A DNA stretch of 37,807 nt from Candidatus Calditenuaceae archaeon (GCA_025058225.1 JANXEE010000015.1:1-37807), one strand, 5' to 3'. Counted from the stretch's first letter, positions 13,774-23,082 are shown. Numbers and translations are program-made. Notes: a model not told the origin generated them from the sequence alone.

Positions 13774-14687
13774 GCTTGGGGGACTACTTCCTCTGGGCCT
13801 CGGAGACCGTTACAGAGGGCCTTCTGGAGTACTACGCTATAAGAGGGGTCGTCGCCAGTGCGGCCACCAAATATCAGGAGGTCAAGGTTGTCGACACGGT
13901 GCCTTACGGCAGGTGTCTCGTCATCGACGGTAAGATTCAGTCCTCAGTACTCGACGAACGCGTCTACCACGAGTCCTTGGTTCACCCGGCCATGGTGACG
14001 GTTCCTGATCCGAAGAGGGTTCTCGTGATAGGTGGAGGCGAGGGAGCGACTGCCAGAGAGGTCCTCCGCTGGCGCACCGTTGAGGAGGTTGAGATGGTCG
14101 AGATCGACGGCGAGGTCGTTGACTTCTGCAGGCGTCACATGTCCGAGCTCGGCTCCGGCGCCTTCGAGGACCAGAGGTTCAGGTTGATCCTCTCCGAGGG
14201 CAGGAAATACCTGAGCTCGAAAGCAGACGGAACGTATGACGTGATCGTCGTCGACGCGACAGATCCGACTGAGGGTGCGGCCTCGATCCCCCTGTACACC
14301 TCGGAGTTCTACCGCATGGCATACGGTAAGCTCACCGAAAAGGGCGCGCTGGTCACTCAAGCGACCTCAATCGCACACAACCCCTTCGCGTTCAGGTCGA
14401 TACTCGAGACCGTGAGGACAGTGTTCTCGTCGGTCACGCCCCTCGCGGCATACGTGCTCTCCTTCGCCTCACTGTGGGGTTTCGTGGTCGGGTCCAAAAG
14501 CAGGGACTGTGGTTCTCTGTCGGCGGAAGAGGTCGACTCGGTCCTCAGAGAGAAAGTGAGGGGGCCTTTGACGTTCTATTCGGGTGAGACGCACAGGGCC
14601 ATGATCCAGTTCGCGAAGCTCTACTCCGAGGTTCACCGAAGCGACCACAGGATCATCAGAGACGGTTCACCGGTCATTATACCCTAG
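13770..14687 (+). CDS. speE: Spermidine synthase / aminopropyltransferase
   Basis: This 305-residue protein shows the N-terminal beta-strand domain (VKVVDTVPYGRCLVIDGKIQSS), the strongly conserved YHESLVHPAM, the SAM-binding VLVIGGGEGATAREVLRW (about residues 87-104) and the catalytic VDATDPTEGAA loop. It transfers the aminopropyl group from decarboxylated SAM to putrescine or, in many thermophilic archaea, agmatine. The GTG start overlaps the speD stop, so the two are translationally coupled. Archaeal enzymes are often broad in acceptor use; the exact amine is not readable here. Confidence 0.94.
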   Translation: MSLGDYFLWASETVTEGLLEYYAIRGVVASAATKYQEVKVVDTVPYGRCLVIDGKIQSSVLDERVYHESLVHPAMVTVPDPKRVLVIGGGEGATAREVLRWRTVEEVEMVEIDGEVVDFCRRHMSELGSGAFEDQRFRLILSEGRKYLSSKADGTYDVIVVDATDPTEGAASIPLYTSEFYRMAYGKLTEKGALVTQATSIAHNPFAFRSILETVRTVFSSVTPLAAYVLSFASLWGFVVGSKSRDCGSLSAEEVDSVLREKVRGPLTFYSGETHRAMIQFAKLYSEVHRSDHRIIRDGSPVIIP

Positions 14688-14736
14688 AGTTACTCGAGCA
14701 CCTTTTTCAAATCGATGGGGTCTGTGTGCGCCGGGG

Positions 14737-16512
14737 ATGAAGCTGGTCAGGGTCGACCTCGAGGACCACTCCTCTGAGCTCGTCGACCTCGACCACATAG
14801 CTCAGGACGGTGTGCTGGGAGGCAGGTGCTTGGGAGTCGGGCTGATGGCCCGCAACGCCGCCGTCACGGACCCGCTCGACCCTAAGAGCCCTCTGGTCGT
14901 CTCGGTCGGCAGCCTCTCAGGTACGGGGTTTCCCATGGGCAACAGGCTGACGTTCACCTTCAGGTCCCCGCTCACCGGTACAATCGCCTGGGCCCTAACC
15001 GGAGGTTATGCGGCGGCGGATCTGGCCTCTTTGGGCTATCTGGCTCTCTACATCACCGGCAGATCGGAGGAGCTATGCTACCTCATGGTCACGCCGGAGG
15101 GGATCGGGTTCGTCGGAGCGGAACAGTTCAGGGGCCTCGGTGCCGCAGAGACCTGTCGCGCTCTCAAGGGTGCTCTTGGAGACGTCAGGGTGCTCTCGAT
15201 CGGGCCGGCGGGGGAGAGGCAGGCACCGGTCGCGACCGTAATCAACGACTCGGGCAGGTCGAGCGGAGTCCGGCACGGTGCGGGCGCGGTCTTAGGCTCG
15301 AAGAACCTGAAGGCGATCGTGATCAAGTCCAAGAGGAGGTTCACGAGGTCTCCCGCACAGCCCCTGAAGTTCGCAAAGTTGCTGAGGGCCTTGAGGGCAA
15401 AGGTTGAGGGTTCCAGTCTGCTCGACCTCCAGAGGGGGAGGCTAGCTGTGCACGGGACCGCTATCGCGGTCGAGGCCCTAGGCAGACACGACGCGGTTCC
15501 GGTCAAGAACTACACGAGGACGACGCTACCTCAGTACGAGCTGGTGGGTGGAACCCGTCTCTCGTCGACGGTGCTCGTGAGAAGGCTCACCTGCTCCTCG
15601 TGTCAGGTCTCCTGTAGACGTGAAACCATCGGACAGGGCCTTCGTGGAGAGGGACCCGACTACGCCCAGATCTCTGCGCTCGGCACGAACTGCGTGCTGC
15701 TGGACCTCGAGAAGATCGCGTTCCTTACCCAACTCTGCTACGACGTAGGAGTTGACCCGATAGAGGCAGGCAACACGCTCGCCGTTTACGCGGAGCTCTC
15801 TGAGAAGGGCCTCACGGAGGAGCGCCTGAATTGGGGAGATTGGAAAAGAATGGCCGAGCTAATAGTTTCCATGTCCTCTGAAGCCGGCGTCGGACGGGTT
15901 CTGGCGATGGGCGCTCACCGAACAGCGGAACTCTACGGCGACGTCGACGCGGCACCGACCGTAAAGGGCATCACCGTTCAGAACACAGACCCCAGGGCCG
16001 AGCCCGCGTGGGGGCTCATCAACGCTGTCGAGTCATACGGCGGAGCTGCACACATCTGGGTGTATCCAACGTTGATACGGAGCTTCGGGGATCTTGGGAT
16101 AGAGACGGTTTACTCTGACCTACCGGATTACGACGTGCTGGCCGCGAGGGTTCACGCGAAGAGGGTCGAGGTGGCCTGGCTGGACTCGCTGGGCGTATGC
16201 GCGTTCTCGAGGATCGCGTTGGATGGGCGCGACTACGCAGAGGGTTACTCGGCTCTCTACGGCGTCGAAGTCGAAGACCAGTTCCTGATGGAGGCCGGTC
16301 AGAGAGTGCTGGCCCTCGAGCGTCAACTGAACAGGTCCTACGGGATCGGTGAGGAGGCCGACTGGTTGCCGAAGAGGTTCGTCGAGGAGCCTCTACCGGA
16401 CGGCAAGCACAAGGGCAGCGTCTGCCCTATCGGTGAGCTTCTAAGTCGATACAGGGCGACCTTCAAGGACGTGAGCGTCTCAGGGCTTCTGGCGGCCCTA
16501 CCTAGGATCTAA
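14737..16512 (+). CDS. aor: Aldehyde:ferredoxin oxidoreductase family tungsten enzyme
   Basis: This 591-residue protein matches AOR in length. It shows the N-terminal pterin-binding region (GGRCLGVGLMARN, SVGSLSGTGFPMGNRLTFTF, SPLTGTIAW) and the cluster-binding cysteines C286, C289, C293 (CSSCQVSC) and C488 (GVCAFSR). These ligate a single 4Fe-4S cluster next to tungstopterin. Family members oxidise aldehydes to acids with ferredoxin reduction in the cytoplasm. Which aldehyde is used (AOR, FOR, GAPOR or another WOR) cannot be settled. It follows speE by about 50 nt, so it may be in the same transcript, although a functional link is not evident. Its 3' end overlaps the convergent CBS gene by 11 nt. 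Confidence 0.9.
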   Translation: MKLVRVDLEDHSSELVDLDHIAQDGVLGGRCLGVGLMARNAAVTDPLDPKSPLVVSVGSLSGTGFPMGNRLTFTFRSPLTGTIAWALTGGYAAADLASLGYLALYITGRSEELCYLMVTPEGIGFVGAEQFRGLGAAETCRALKGALGDVRVLSIGPAGERQAPVATVINDSGRSSGVRHGAGAVLGSKNLKAIVIKSKRRFTRSPAQPLKFAKLLRALRAKVEGSSLLDLQRGRLAVHGTAIAVEALGRHDAVPVKNYTRTTLPQYELVGGTRLSSTVLVRRLTCSSCQVSCRRETIGQGLRGEGPDYAQISALGTNCVLLDLEKIAFLTQLCYDVGVDPIEAGNTLAVYAELSEKGLTEERLNWGDWKRMAELIVSMSSEAGVGRVLAMGAHRTAELYGDVDAAPTVKGITVQNTDPRAEPAWGLINAVESYGGAAHIWVYPTLIRSFGDLGIETVYSDLPDYDVLAARVHAKRVEVAWLDSLGVCAFSRIALDGRDYAEGYSALYGVEVEDQFLMEAGQRVLALERQLNRSYGIGEEADWLPKRFVEEPLPDGKHKGSVCPIGELLSRYRATFKDVSVSGLLAALPRI

Positions 16513-16936
16513 TGAAGAGGCTGATCAGCGCGACCGCGTAGTCGAGGACGTCCCTTGCGGAGACCACTCCCACGGGCCTGCCCTCTGCGTCAACGACCGG
16601 GATGTGCCTCACGTTGTGGTCCCTCATCTTCTCTATCACGGACGCTATGTCGTCTTCCGGTGAGGCGGTCAGCAGGTCCTTCGACATGATCGAGCTGACT
16701 GGGTTCTCCCTACCCAAGAGGCCGTGCGATGCGGCGTAGATGACGTCCCTCTCCGTCACTATCCCCACCAGCTTCCCCCTCTGATCAACGATCAGCACGC
16801 TCCCCACGGAGTTCTCCCACATGAGGCTGGGCACCTCGTCGATCTTCGCATCGCTGCTCAGGGTGACCGACGGAGCGCTCATCAGGTCTTTCGTCTTGAT
16901 GGGGACGGTCCTCATGGCCCTCTTGAAGATGGGCAT
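16502..16936 (-). CDS. CBS-domain pair protein
   Basis: This 144-residue protein is composed of two tandem CBS motifs (about residues 14-72 and 80-138). Each has the VGIVTERDV / VGVVSARDV signature that lines an adenosyl-nucleotide pocket. It is a stand-alone Bateman module with no fused catalytic or DNA-binding domain. Such proteins sense AMP, ATP or SAM and regulate partners, but none is indicated here. The C-terminal ALISLFIRS is hydrophobic. ATG start at 16936, preceded by a short AT-poor leader. Confidence 0.88.
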   Translation of the reverse strand: MPIFKRAMRTVPIKTKDLMSAPSVTLSSDAKIDEVPSLMWENSVGSVLIVDQRGKLVGIVTERDVIYAASHGLLGRENPVSSIMSKDLLTASPEDDIASVIEKMRDHNVRHIPVVDAEGRPVGVVSARDVLDYAVALISLFIRS

Positions 16937-16985
16937 GGCATGTCAGCAGCGTACCCGGTTAAAACCTTGTGAGAACGCTATCGCG

Positions 16986-17083
16986 TGCCCCGGGTGGGAC
17001 TTGAACCCACGACCTACCGGTCTCAAACCCTGAGTGGGCGCGGAGGGCTTCAGCCGGTCGCTCTCCCGCTGAGCTACCGGGGC
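16986..17083 (-). tRNA. trnF: tRNA-Phe (GAA) with a 26-nt intron
   Basis: The acceptor arms GCCCCGG / CCGGGGC, the D-arm GCTC...GAGC, the T-arm GTGGG-TTCAAGT-CCCAC and discriminator A form a complete cloverleaf; CCA is not encoded. The anticodon stem ACCGG/CCGGT encloses CT-GAA-G, followed by an extra 26 nt (17022-17047 on the plus strand) before A38. This places an intron at the canonical archaeal 37/38 position and gives anticodon GAA (Phe). The splicing endonuclease and RtcB/archease would mature it. A TATA-like CTTAAATCC lies about 25-30 nt upstream. Confidence 0.93.
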
Positions 17084-17105
17084 CGACCCTCGATTCGATG
17101 CCGTG

Positions 17106-17115
17106 GATTTAAGGG
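17106..17115 (-). promoter_or_regulatory. tRNA-Phe promoter TATA box
   Basis: CCTTAAATCC on the minus strand lies about 25-30 nt before the first base of the tRNA, the spacing expected for archaeal TBP-dependent start selection. Confidence 0.55.
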
Positions 17116-17155
17116 TGAGTTGAGACGCTAAGAAATCCCAAAAACGCGTCCTGAC

Positions 17156-17452
17156 TCAGGAGGTCAAGATGACGAACGCTATCGCGATCCCATAGATCGC
17201 CAGAGCCTCCGCGAACGCGGCGATGATGATCGTTACGGTCCTGAGCTCCGGCCTCTCCGCAGAAGCTGCCAGCCCTGCAGAACCAGCTCTCGAGATGGCG
17301 AAGCCCGACGCGACGACAGCCGCAGCAAACGCGATCGCCGCGGAGAGAGACTTGTCGATCAGACTCGCGGGAGCGGCCTCGGCAGCGAGTGCGACGGGCG
17401 CGATCGACAGCAACCCCAGCAGTACCAACGGCATCACGTATCTCGTTCTCAT
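17156..17452 (-). CDS. atpK: V/A-type ATP synthase subunit K (c-ring proteolipid)
   Basis: This 98-residue hydrophobic protein starts with a leader-like segment (MPLVLLGLLSIAPVALAAEA), then two transmembrane helices forming a hairpin (about 33-58 and 72-97). The ion-carrying glutamate lies in AFAEALAIYG on the second helix. A two-helix, one-carboxylate proteolipid gives a standard c-ring. It is separated from other atp genes, as seen in several archaeal lineages. A TATA-like GGTATAAATG lies upstream. The conserved glutamate alone does not decide Na+ versus H+ coupling. Confidence 0.92.
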   Translation of the reverse strand: MRTRYVMPLVLLGLLSIAPVALAAEAAPASLIDKSLSAAIAFAAAVVASGFAISRAGSAGLAASAERPELRTVTIIIAAFAEALAIYGIAIAFVILTS

Positions 17453-17589
17453 GCTCTTTCACGGATTTTTTAAAATCCCTACATTTATACCCCTCTCGGT
17501 GGACGTGTGGAGGTCCTCATCGCTGACGCTCTCTCTGCTGATAACAGTAATATTCTAGACGGCTCTCGAGGAGACGGGGTAAGCTCGAC

Positions 17590-17907
17590 ATGGAGTACGT
17601 CTACGCGGCGTTGCTCCTTCACAGGCTCGGAAAGCCGATCGACGAGCAGGGATTAAGGAAGGTCATCGAGGCCGCAGGCGGGAACGTCGACGAGCTCAGG
17701 TTGAAGTCTCTGGTTGCTGCGCTGCAGGGCATCAACATCGACGAGGTGCTCAAGTCGGCCGCTGCCGCACCCGTCGTGGCCGCTCCCGCGGCCGGGGGAC
17801 AGACCGCTGCCGCACCCACTCCTGCTGCGGAGGCGCCTAAGGAGGAGAAGAAGGAGGAAAAGAAGGAGGAAGAGGCACTGTCAGGTCTGGCGGCCCTCTT
17901 CGGTTGA
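17590..17907 (+). CDS. rpl12: Ribosomal stalk protein P1 (L12e / aL12)
   Basis: This 105-residue acidic protein has an N-terminal dimerisation domain ([19 protein letters not shown]), a flexible Ala/Pro hinge ([10 protein letters not shown]...) and a lysine/glutamate-rich region. It ends in [10 protein letters not shown], the tail that recruits translation factors to the GTPase centre. It binds the C-terminus of P0, encoded at 20722-21579 on the opposite strand. In many archaea P0 and P1 sit in one L1-L10-L12 operon; here alaS lies between them. alaS follows 44 nt downstream with its own TATA-like element. Confidence 0.97.
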   Translation: MEYVYAALLLHRLGKPIDEQGLRKVIEAAGGNVDELRLKSLVAALQGINIDEVLKSAAAAPVVAAPAAGGQTAAAPTPAAEAPKEEKKEEKKEEEALSGLAALFG

Positions 17908-17951
17908 GGCCCAGAAACCGTTATACATTCATTTTGTGAGGTCGATCTGGG

Positions 17952-20735
17952 TTGGAGTTCGACGTATCGGCCTACGACATCGAGTACCTACGATCGAGGG
18001 GGTTCTTGAGGAGAAGGTGTAGGGTCTGCGGCAAGCACTTCTGGACCCTCGACCCCGAGAGGGACAACTGCAACGAGGCTCCGTGCGTTCCCTACGAATT
18101 CATCGGAAGGCCCCCGACCCGAAGCAGGTACACGCTCGACGAGATGCGCAGCGCCTTCATCGGGTTCTTCGCGGAACGGGGTCATGAGCCGATCGATCCC
18201 TACCCCGTCGTTCCGAGATGGAGGAGGGATCTGTATCTGGTCTCCGCGAGCGTGGTCGATTTCCAGCCCCACGTGACGTCCGGGCTGATGGAGCCTCCAG
18301 CGAACCCACTCGTAGTCAGCCAACCGTGCATAAGACTGGTCGACGTAGACAAAGTGGGCCTCACGCTCGGTCGTCACATGACGGTCTTCGAGATGGGTGG
18401 TGCTCACGCGTTCAACTTCCCCAACAGGGAGGTCTACTGGAAGGACAAGACCGTCGAGCTCTGCTCCGAGTTCTTGGAGAGCCTCGGAGTAGAAGAGGAG
18501 AAGGTCGTCTATAAGGAGGGTGTGTGGAGCGGCGGTGGCAACGCCGGGCCGTGCTTCGAGGTGAACGTCGGCGGACTCGAAATCGCTACGCTGGTCTTCA
18601 TGAGCTACAAGGTCCTCGACGGTGGACTCGAGGAGCTTCCGGTGAGGACCGTCGACACAGGATACGGCATAGAACGGTTCGCATGGTTGAGCAACGGCAC
18701 ACCGACCGCCTTTGAGGTGGTCTATGCTTCAATCATCTCCGAGGCCGAGAGGCTTCTCGGGTCCTTCAGGGTCGACCCGCACTTCCTGTACCGTTACGGG
18801 AAGTACTCGGCTTGGATACAACCGGGCGGATCGGTAACGATCGCTGAGGCCAGACGCAGGGCCGCGCAGCTCGCAGGTGTTGACCTACGGCCGACGTTGA
18901 AGGACCTCGAGTCGTTGGAGAGGTTCTACGCCTCTCTGGACTACTCGAAGAGCATCGCCTTCATCGTCTCCGAAGGAGTTGTGCCGTCCAACACGAGGGT
19001 CGGTTACTTAGCGAGGCTTCTGATCAGGCGCCTTCACAGGACCCTTCACAGGCTCGACTCGGAGGATAAGCTCCTCGATCTCTTGGACCTGCAGCTCAAG
19101 CACTGGGGGCGGAGATTCAGACAGCTTATCGAGGCTAGGGACGACGTCCTCGAGCTCGTCGACTACGAAGTGAAGAGGTTCTCAGAGACGCTCTCAAAGG
19201 GCTCCGCGTTCTTGGAGAGGACGATGAGGGAGATCAAGTCCACGGGCGGCAAGGTCACGACGGATCTCATGATAAGGCTGTACGACGAGCGCGGCTTACC
19301 TCCGGACCTCGTGAGGGAGTTCGCTATCGCATCGGGAGTTGAGGTCGACGCTCCGGAGAACGTACAGGAGATCGTCGCGAGCATGCACGTCTCCGAGTCC
19401 CCTAAGTCTGATACGGTGGATCAGAGGGGTCTGTTGGTGTCCTCGCTCGTCAAGGCTCTCCCACCAACCGAGAAGCTCTTCTACGTCGACCAATACAAGA
19501 CCGAGTTCGAGGCGAAAGTACTGGCAGCAGAGAGGGGTATGGTCGTGCTGGAGGCGACCTGCTTCTACGCCGAAGGTGGAGGTCAGGTGGCCGACACAGG
19601 CCTTATCGAGCACAGCTCGGGGAGCTGCAAGGTGACGGATGTCCAGTCCTACGACGGGGTCATAGTCCACTTCGTCGAGGGCCGGCTCCCTTCAGTCGGG
19701 GAGGTCGTGAGGGGACGCGTCGATAGGGAGAGGAGGCTCAGCATCATGAGGCATCACACGGCAACCCACATCCTGATCGGTACGGTCAGGAGGGTTCTGG
19801 GCAGACACGCGTGGCAGATGGGTGCGAGGAAGGAGGAGAAGAGGGCGAGGCTCGACGTCAGCCACTACAGGTCTCTCACGGAGGATGAGGTGAAGGAGAT
19901 CGAGCGCGTCGCCAACGAGGTCGTCGCCAAGAGGTTGCCGGTTGAGGTGAGCCTGATGCAGCGTCACGGTGCAGAGCGGACATACGGGTTCACTCTTTAT
20001 CAGGGCGGCGAGGCACCTGCGGGCACCGTACGGGTCGTGAACATACCGGGCTGGGACGCAGAGGCCTGTGGGGGGACGCACTGCAGCAACACCGCCGAGG
20101 TAGGATTCATCAAGGTACTTGGGACGGAGAAGATCGCCGACGGCGTCGTGAGGCTGGAGTACGCGGCTGGCCCTGCCGCACTGGAATACGTCCAGAGCCA
20201 GCTTCACAATCTCAACATCGAGCTGGAGGCCTTGAGGTCGGAGAACAGGGAGCTCAGCCTCTACGCGGGGAAGCTGCTCGAGCAGGTCGAGTCTGAGGAG
20301 CCCAGCGACACCGGTGCAGTTCGGTCCTACCTAAGGGCCCACTACGCTCTGGCAGCGAGGGGTTGGTTCGATTTCAGGAGGTATCAGAAGGAGGAGAGGG
20401 TCGGGAGCCTTAGGGTCGTCTTCGACTACCTGAAGACCATGAACAGCGAGCTGATCTCGGAGATGCTCCAGACAGTCAACCACGTCAAGGAACCGACCGC
20501 GATAGTGCTGTTCAGACAGGAGCCCTCGGGCCTCAGGGTATGGCTCTCTTCCAACAGGCAGGCCGCCTCAATCGGGTTGGAGACAGAGGTCCTGAGGGGT
20601 GCTCTGCGAGACGCGATCGGTGTGGAGGTCATGGAGGTCGGCACCAGGGCCGTTACTTTCGAGGTCCCTCATGTGAAGCTCGGTGACCTCTACAGCAGAC
20701 TGACGAAGGTCATCGCCGAACTCACTGGCCGGTGA
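17952..20735 (+). CDS. alaS: Alanyl-tRNA synthetase
   Basis: This 927-residue class II synthetase is of archaeal type, with the N-terminal zinc-like region CRVCGKHFW...CNEAPC (residues 19-38). The aminoacylation core (RSAFIGFFAERGHEPIDPYPVVPRWRRD, PCIRLVDVDKVG, GGGNAGPCFEV), the editing domain zinc motif HHTATH with CGGTHC, and a C-terminal dimerisation/C-Ala region from about 760 follow. It charges tRNA-Ala at G3:U70. The start is TTG 17952, about 26 nt after GTTATACATT, consistent with a near-leaderless mRNA. The last 14 bases overlap the convergent P0 gene. Confidence 0.97.
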   Translation: MEFDVSAYDIEYLRSRGFLRRRCRVCGKHFWTLDPERDNCNEAPCVPYEFIGRPPTRSRYTLDEMRSAFIGFFAERGHEPIDPYPVVPRWRRDLYLVSASVVDFQPHVTSGLMEPPANPLVVSQPCIRLVDVDKVGLTLGRHMTVFEMGGAHAFNFPNREVYWKDKTVELCSEFLESLGVEEEKVVYKEGVWSGGGNAGPCFEVNVGGLEIATLVFMSYKVLDGGLEELPVRTVDTGYGIERFAWLSNGTPTAFEVVYASIISEAERLLGSFRVDPHFLYRYGKYSAWIQPGGSVTIAEARRRAAQLAGVDLRPTLKDLESLERFYASLDYSKSIAFIVSEGVVPSNTRVGYLARLLIRRLHRTLHRLDSEDKLLDLLDLQLKHWGRRFRQLIEARDDVLELVDYEVKRFSETLSKGSAFLERTMREIKSTGGKVTTDLMIRLYDERGLPPDLVREFAIASGVEVDAPENVQEIVASMHVSESPKSDTVDQRGLLVSSLVKALPPTEKLFYVDQYKTEFEAKVLAAERGMVVLEATCFYAEGGGQVADTGLIEHSSGSCKVTDVQSYDGVIVHFVEGRLPSVGEVVRGRVDRERRLSIMRHHTATHILIGTVRRVLGRHAWQMGARKEEKRARLDVSHYRSLTEDEVKEIERVANEVVAKRLPVEVSLMQRHGAERTYGFTLYQGGEAPAGTVRVVNIPGWDAEACGGTHCSNTAEVGFIKVLGTEKIADGVVRLEYAAGPAALEYVQSQLHNLNIELEALRSENRELSLYAGKLLEQVESEEPSDTGAVRSYLRAHYALAARGWFDFRRYQKEERVGSLRVVFDYLKTMNSELISEMLQTVNHVKEPTAIVLFRQEPSGLRVWLSSNRQAASIGLETEVLRGALRDAIGVEVMEVGTRAVTFEVPHVKLGDLYSRLTKVIAELTGR

Positions 20736-21579
20736 TGGCCGCAAGGGCCCTCGCCTGTGCCTCTGCCTTCTGAAGGATGCCAGCTACCGTATCCGGCGTG
20801 ACGTATCCTGACTCGTATGCCAGCTTGATCGCCCTGAGGTGGGCCACGGCCAGCAGGTCGGGCACTACCTCAGGCTCCGGTATCCCGAGCTCTATCAGCA
20901 GCGCTCTTGCCGTCGAGTGGCAGGATCCCAAGTCCCTCCTCACCGACTCGAGGTCCAGAGAGAGTCGTTCGCCGGGAATGATCAGCTCACCGTCAACGGC
21001 GGCCACCAAGTTCAGTCCCCTGTAGACCGCAGGTATGTCGAGTTTGCTGAGGAGGCTCGCGAGCGGCGGGGATATCACGTCACCCCTCTTCGCGACGACG
21101 CTCTCCCTCGCGATCCATATGGTCCCCCCCTCTATCTTCGTGGGTATTCTGAGCTTTCCGAACTCGGAGAGTATTGGACCAGGAGGGATCCCCGTGTTCA
21201 TCTCGGGCACAGAGACGTCTATGTCCGCGACCTCGCCGGCCTTCGGCGGCGTCAGTATCCTGCTCGCGTCGATCTCCAACTTCAACATGAACGGGTTGGT
21301 TTGAGAGAAAACGAGCGCAACGGGGTGACTGAGGCCCGCCAGGAACTCAGCGATGGCCTTCCTCCCCGATCGTTCAGCCGCCTTGACCGCGAGGTTCTTT
21401 TTCGTGACCCTGATCGTCGCCTTCGTTCGAATTTTGACCCTGAAGCTCTGAAGGACGTTCGTGCTGGTCTTGGTGAGGTTCAGGACCATGACTACCGGAT
21501 TCGACCTCATCAGTTCCTCTAAGTGCTCGATCTCCTTCGCCTTGCGCTCCCTCGGCCTCAGCAGAGCCGTCGCCGACAT
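20722..21579 (-). CDS. rplP0: Ribosomal protein P0 (L10 / uL10)
   Basis: This 285-residue protein carries the rRNA-binding L10 domain (EHLEELMRSNPVVMVLNLTKTSTN, with RVTKKNLAVKA) and the archaeal insertion domain, followed by a helical spine (residues 230-285) that binds P1 dimers. The usual acidic P-tail after the spine is not present: the protein ends QARALAAITGQ without the EEKKEE...LFG tail seen on P1. Other archaeal P0 proteins generally do have that tail, so this is a shortened form. It is convergent with alaS, with a 14-nt overlap. An AT-rich TTTTTAG lies upstream of ATG 21579. Confidence 0.95.
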   Translation of the reverse strand: MSATALLRPRERKAKEIEHLEELMRSNPVVMVLNLTKTSTNVLQSFRVKIRTKATIRVTKKNLAVKAAERSGRKAIAEFLAGLSHPVALVFSQTNPFMLKLEIDASRILTPPKAGEVADIDVSVPEMNTGIPPGPILSEFGKLRIPTKIEGGTIWIARESVVAKRGDVISPPLASLLSKLDIPAVYRGLNLVAAVDGELIIPGERLSLDLESVRRDLGSCHSTARALLIELGIPEPEVVPDLLAVAHLRAIKLAYESGYVTPDTVAGILQKAEAQARALAAITGQ

Positions 21580-21648
21580 CGCCTTCCCTGCTTGAACAGT
21601 CCCAGCTAAAAACGGTTCACGAGGGCGTCCGGTGGTGGATGACTTGCT

Positions 21649-22029
21649 GTGAGCGACTCAAATAGCACCTCGAAGGAGACCTCTCCGATGCCTCTGGGGG
21701 AGAAGGGGCTCCGGGAATGCTGGGAGCGGCTGCGCCTCACGATAGCCGACTTGAGGGCCTTCATAGAGACCGACGATTACGAGTTCGTGAGAAGGGCAGG
21801 TGAGCGGGTCAGAGAGCTCGAGAACAACGAGTACCTGAGCGAACTCTCCGGACTAACGGACCTCATCAGCAACGTGAAGGCCATGAACCAGAAGATCACC
21901 CAATCGAACGGCAAGCTTGACGACGTAGATCACGGGCTGCTCGTTCAGCAGGCGGTCTACTCGATCTCGAGAGCTAACATCCTCTCGGTCGGGATAGAGT
22001 TCAGGTTGAAGCGCGCGAAGGGTGGCTGA
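21649..22029 (+). CDS. Hypothetical helical protein
   Basis: This 126-residue ORF starts at GTG and is predicted to be largely alpha-helical (CWERLRLTIADLRAFIETDDYEFVRRAGERVRELEN and later amphipathic helices), with no transmembrane segment, signal peptide or cysteine pair. It has a Ser/Thr-rich N-terminus that is probably disordered. It is divergent from P0, sharing an AT-containing gap, and its stop TGA directly abuts the nuoH stop (TGATCA). Codon use matches neighbours, so it is probably real. Nothing identifies a family. Confidence 0.65.
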   Translation: MSDSNSTSKETSPMPLGEKGLRECWERLRLTIADLRAFIETDDYEFVRRAGERVRELENNEYLSELSGLTDLISNVKAMNQKITQSNGKLDDVDHGLLVQQAVYSISRANILSVGIEFRLKRAKGG

Positions 22030-23082
22030 TCAGGCCAGGACCCCTGAGAGGTACACGATGACGCCTGTGATCAGCAGGTTCAGCAGCGCCAACGGTATCA
22101 GGTACCTCCATCCCAAGTCCAGGACTCTGTCGATTGAGAGCCTCGGATACGCTCCTCTTACCAGGACCATCAACGTGAAGAGGACCAGTGACTTAACGAT
22201 CACCCAGAAGGGCGCCGAAATCGTATCGGGGACGAACGGCAACGGTGGCCCGTACCAGCCTCCCAGGTAGAGCAGCGAACCCAGAACGCATAGTGCCAAT
22301 ATCTTCTCGTACATGGCGAGCTGGAAGACGACGAAGTGGGCGCCGGAGTACTCGGTCTGCCACCCGAAGACGATCTCGCCCTCCGCGGTGGGGATGTCGA
22401 AGGGCACCCTTTCGGTCTCGGCGAGGGCCGCGGTGAAGAACACAACGAACCCTATCATCTGCGGAAGTATGAAGGGTGCCCTGGCCTGGGCCTCGACTAT
22501 CTTCTGAATGTCGAAGGAGCCGGCCATTAGGACAACGCCCGCAAGGGCTAGGAACAGAGGTATCTCGTATCCGAAGAGCTGGAGGGCCATCCTCGTCAGG
22601 CCGATGAACGGGTACTTGCTCCCGGACGCGTAAGCAGCCAGGAGTATGGGGATCGGTGAGACTGCGATCACTGCGAAGAACAACAACAGTCCTATCTCGC
22701 TCGGATAAATTATCCAACCCGCACCGAAGGGGAGGAAGGCGAATAGCAGCAGGGAGAGAAGCAGAGCCGCTGACGGCATGGTCCAGAAGAGCGGCCTGAT
22801 GGCGGATGAGGGTGTTATTCGCTCCTTCGAGAGGAATTTGACTGCGTCCGCGATCAACTGGAGGACACCTGAGACCTTCCCGACGTGTAATGGCCCTACT
22901 CGCAGCATGACCCTCGCCAGAAGCTTCCTTTCGTACCACACGGCGAACATGCCCAAGATCGTGCTGAACAGGGCACCGGGGAAAACCGCGGCCTTAATGA
23001 AGGCGTCTGAGAAGATCCAACCGAGCAGGGTCCTTATCGGTTCGGGAGCGCTGGCGAGCAATTGGGCCAGCTGTTCGATCAA
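22030..23082 (-). CDS. nuoH: NADH-quinone oxidoreductase (complex I) subunit H
   Basis: This 350-residue multi-pass membrane protein is the heel-forming subunit at the quinone cavity. Conserved stretches include MLRVGPLHVGKVSGVLQLIADAVKFLSKE, the acidic loop ERVPFDIPTAEGEIVFGWQTEYSGAHF and eight or more helices. The EGE motif is the quinone-proximal proton-relay region. It starts at TTG four bases after nuoA and is co-transcribed with it. nuoB, C and D, which usually separate A from H, are absent here. The electron donor is not indicated. Confidence 0.95.
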   Translation of the reverse strand: MIEQLAQLLASAPEPIRTLLGWIFSDAFIKAAVFPGALFSTILGMFAVWYERKLLARVMLRVGPLHVGKVSGVLQLIADAVKFLSKERITPSSAIRPLFWTMPSAALLLSLLLFAFLPFGAGWIIYPSEIGLLLFFAVIAVSPIPILLAAYASGSKYPFIGLTRMALQLFGYEIPLFLALAGVVLMAGSFDIQKIVEAQARAPFILPQMIGFVVFFTAALAETERVPFDIPTAEGEIVFGWQTEYSGAHFVVFQLAMYEKILALCVLGSLLYLGGWYGPPLPFVPDTISAPFWVIVKSLVLFTLMVLVRGAYPRLSIDRVLDLGWRYLIPLALLNLLITGVIVYLSGVLA

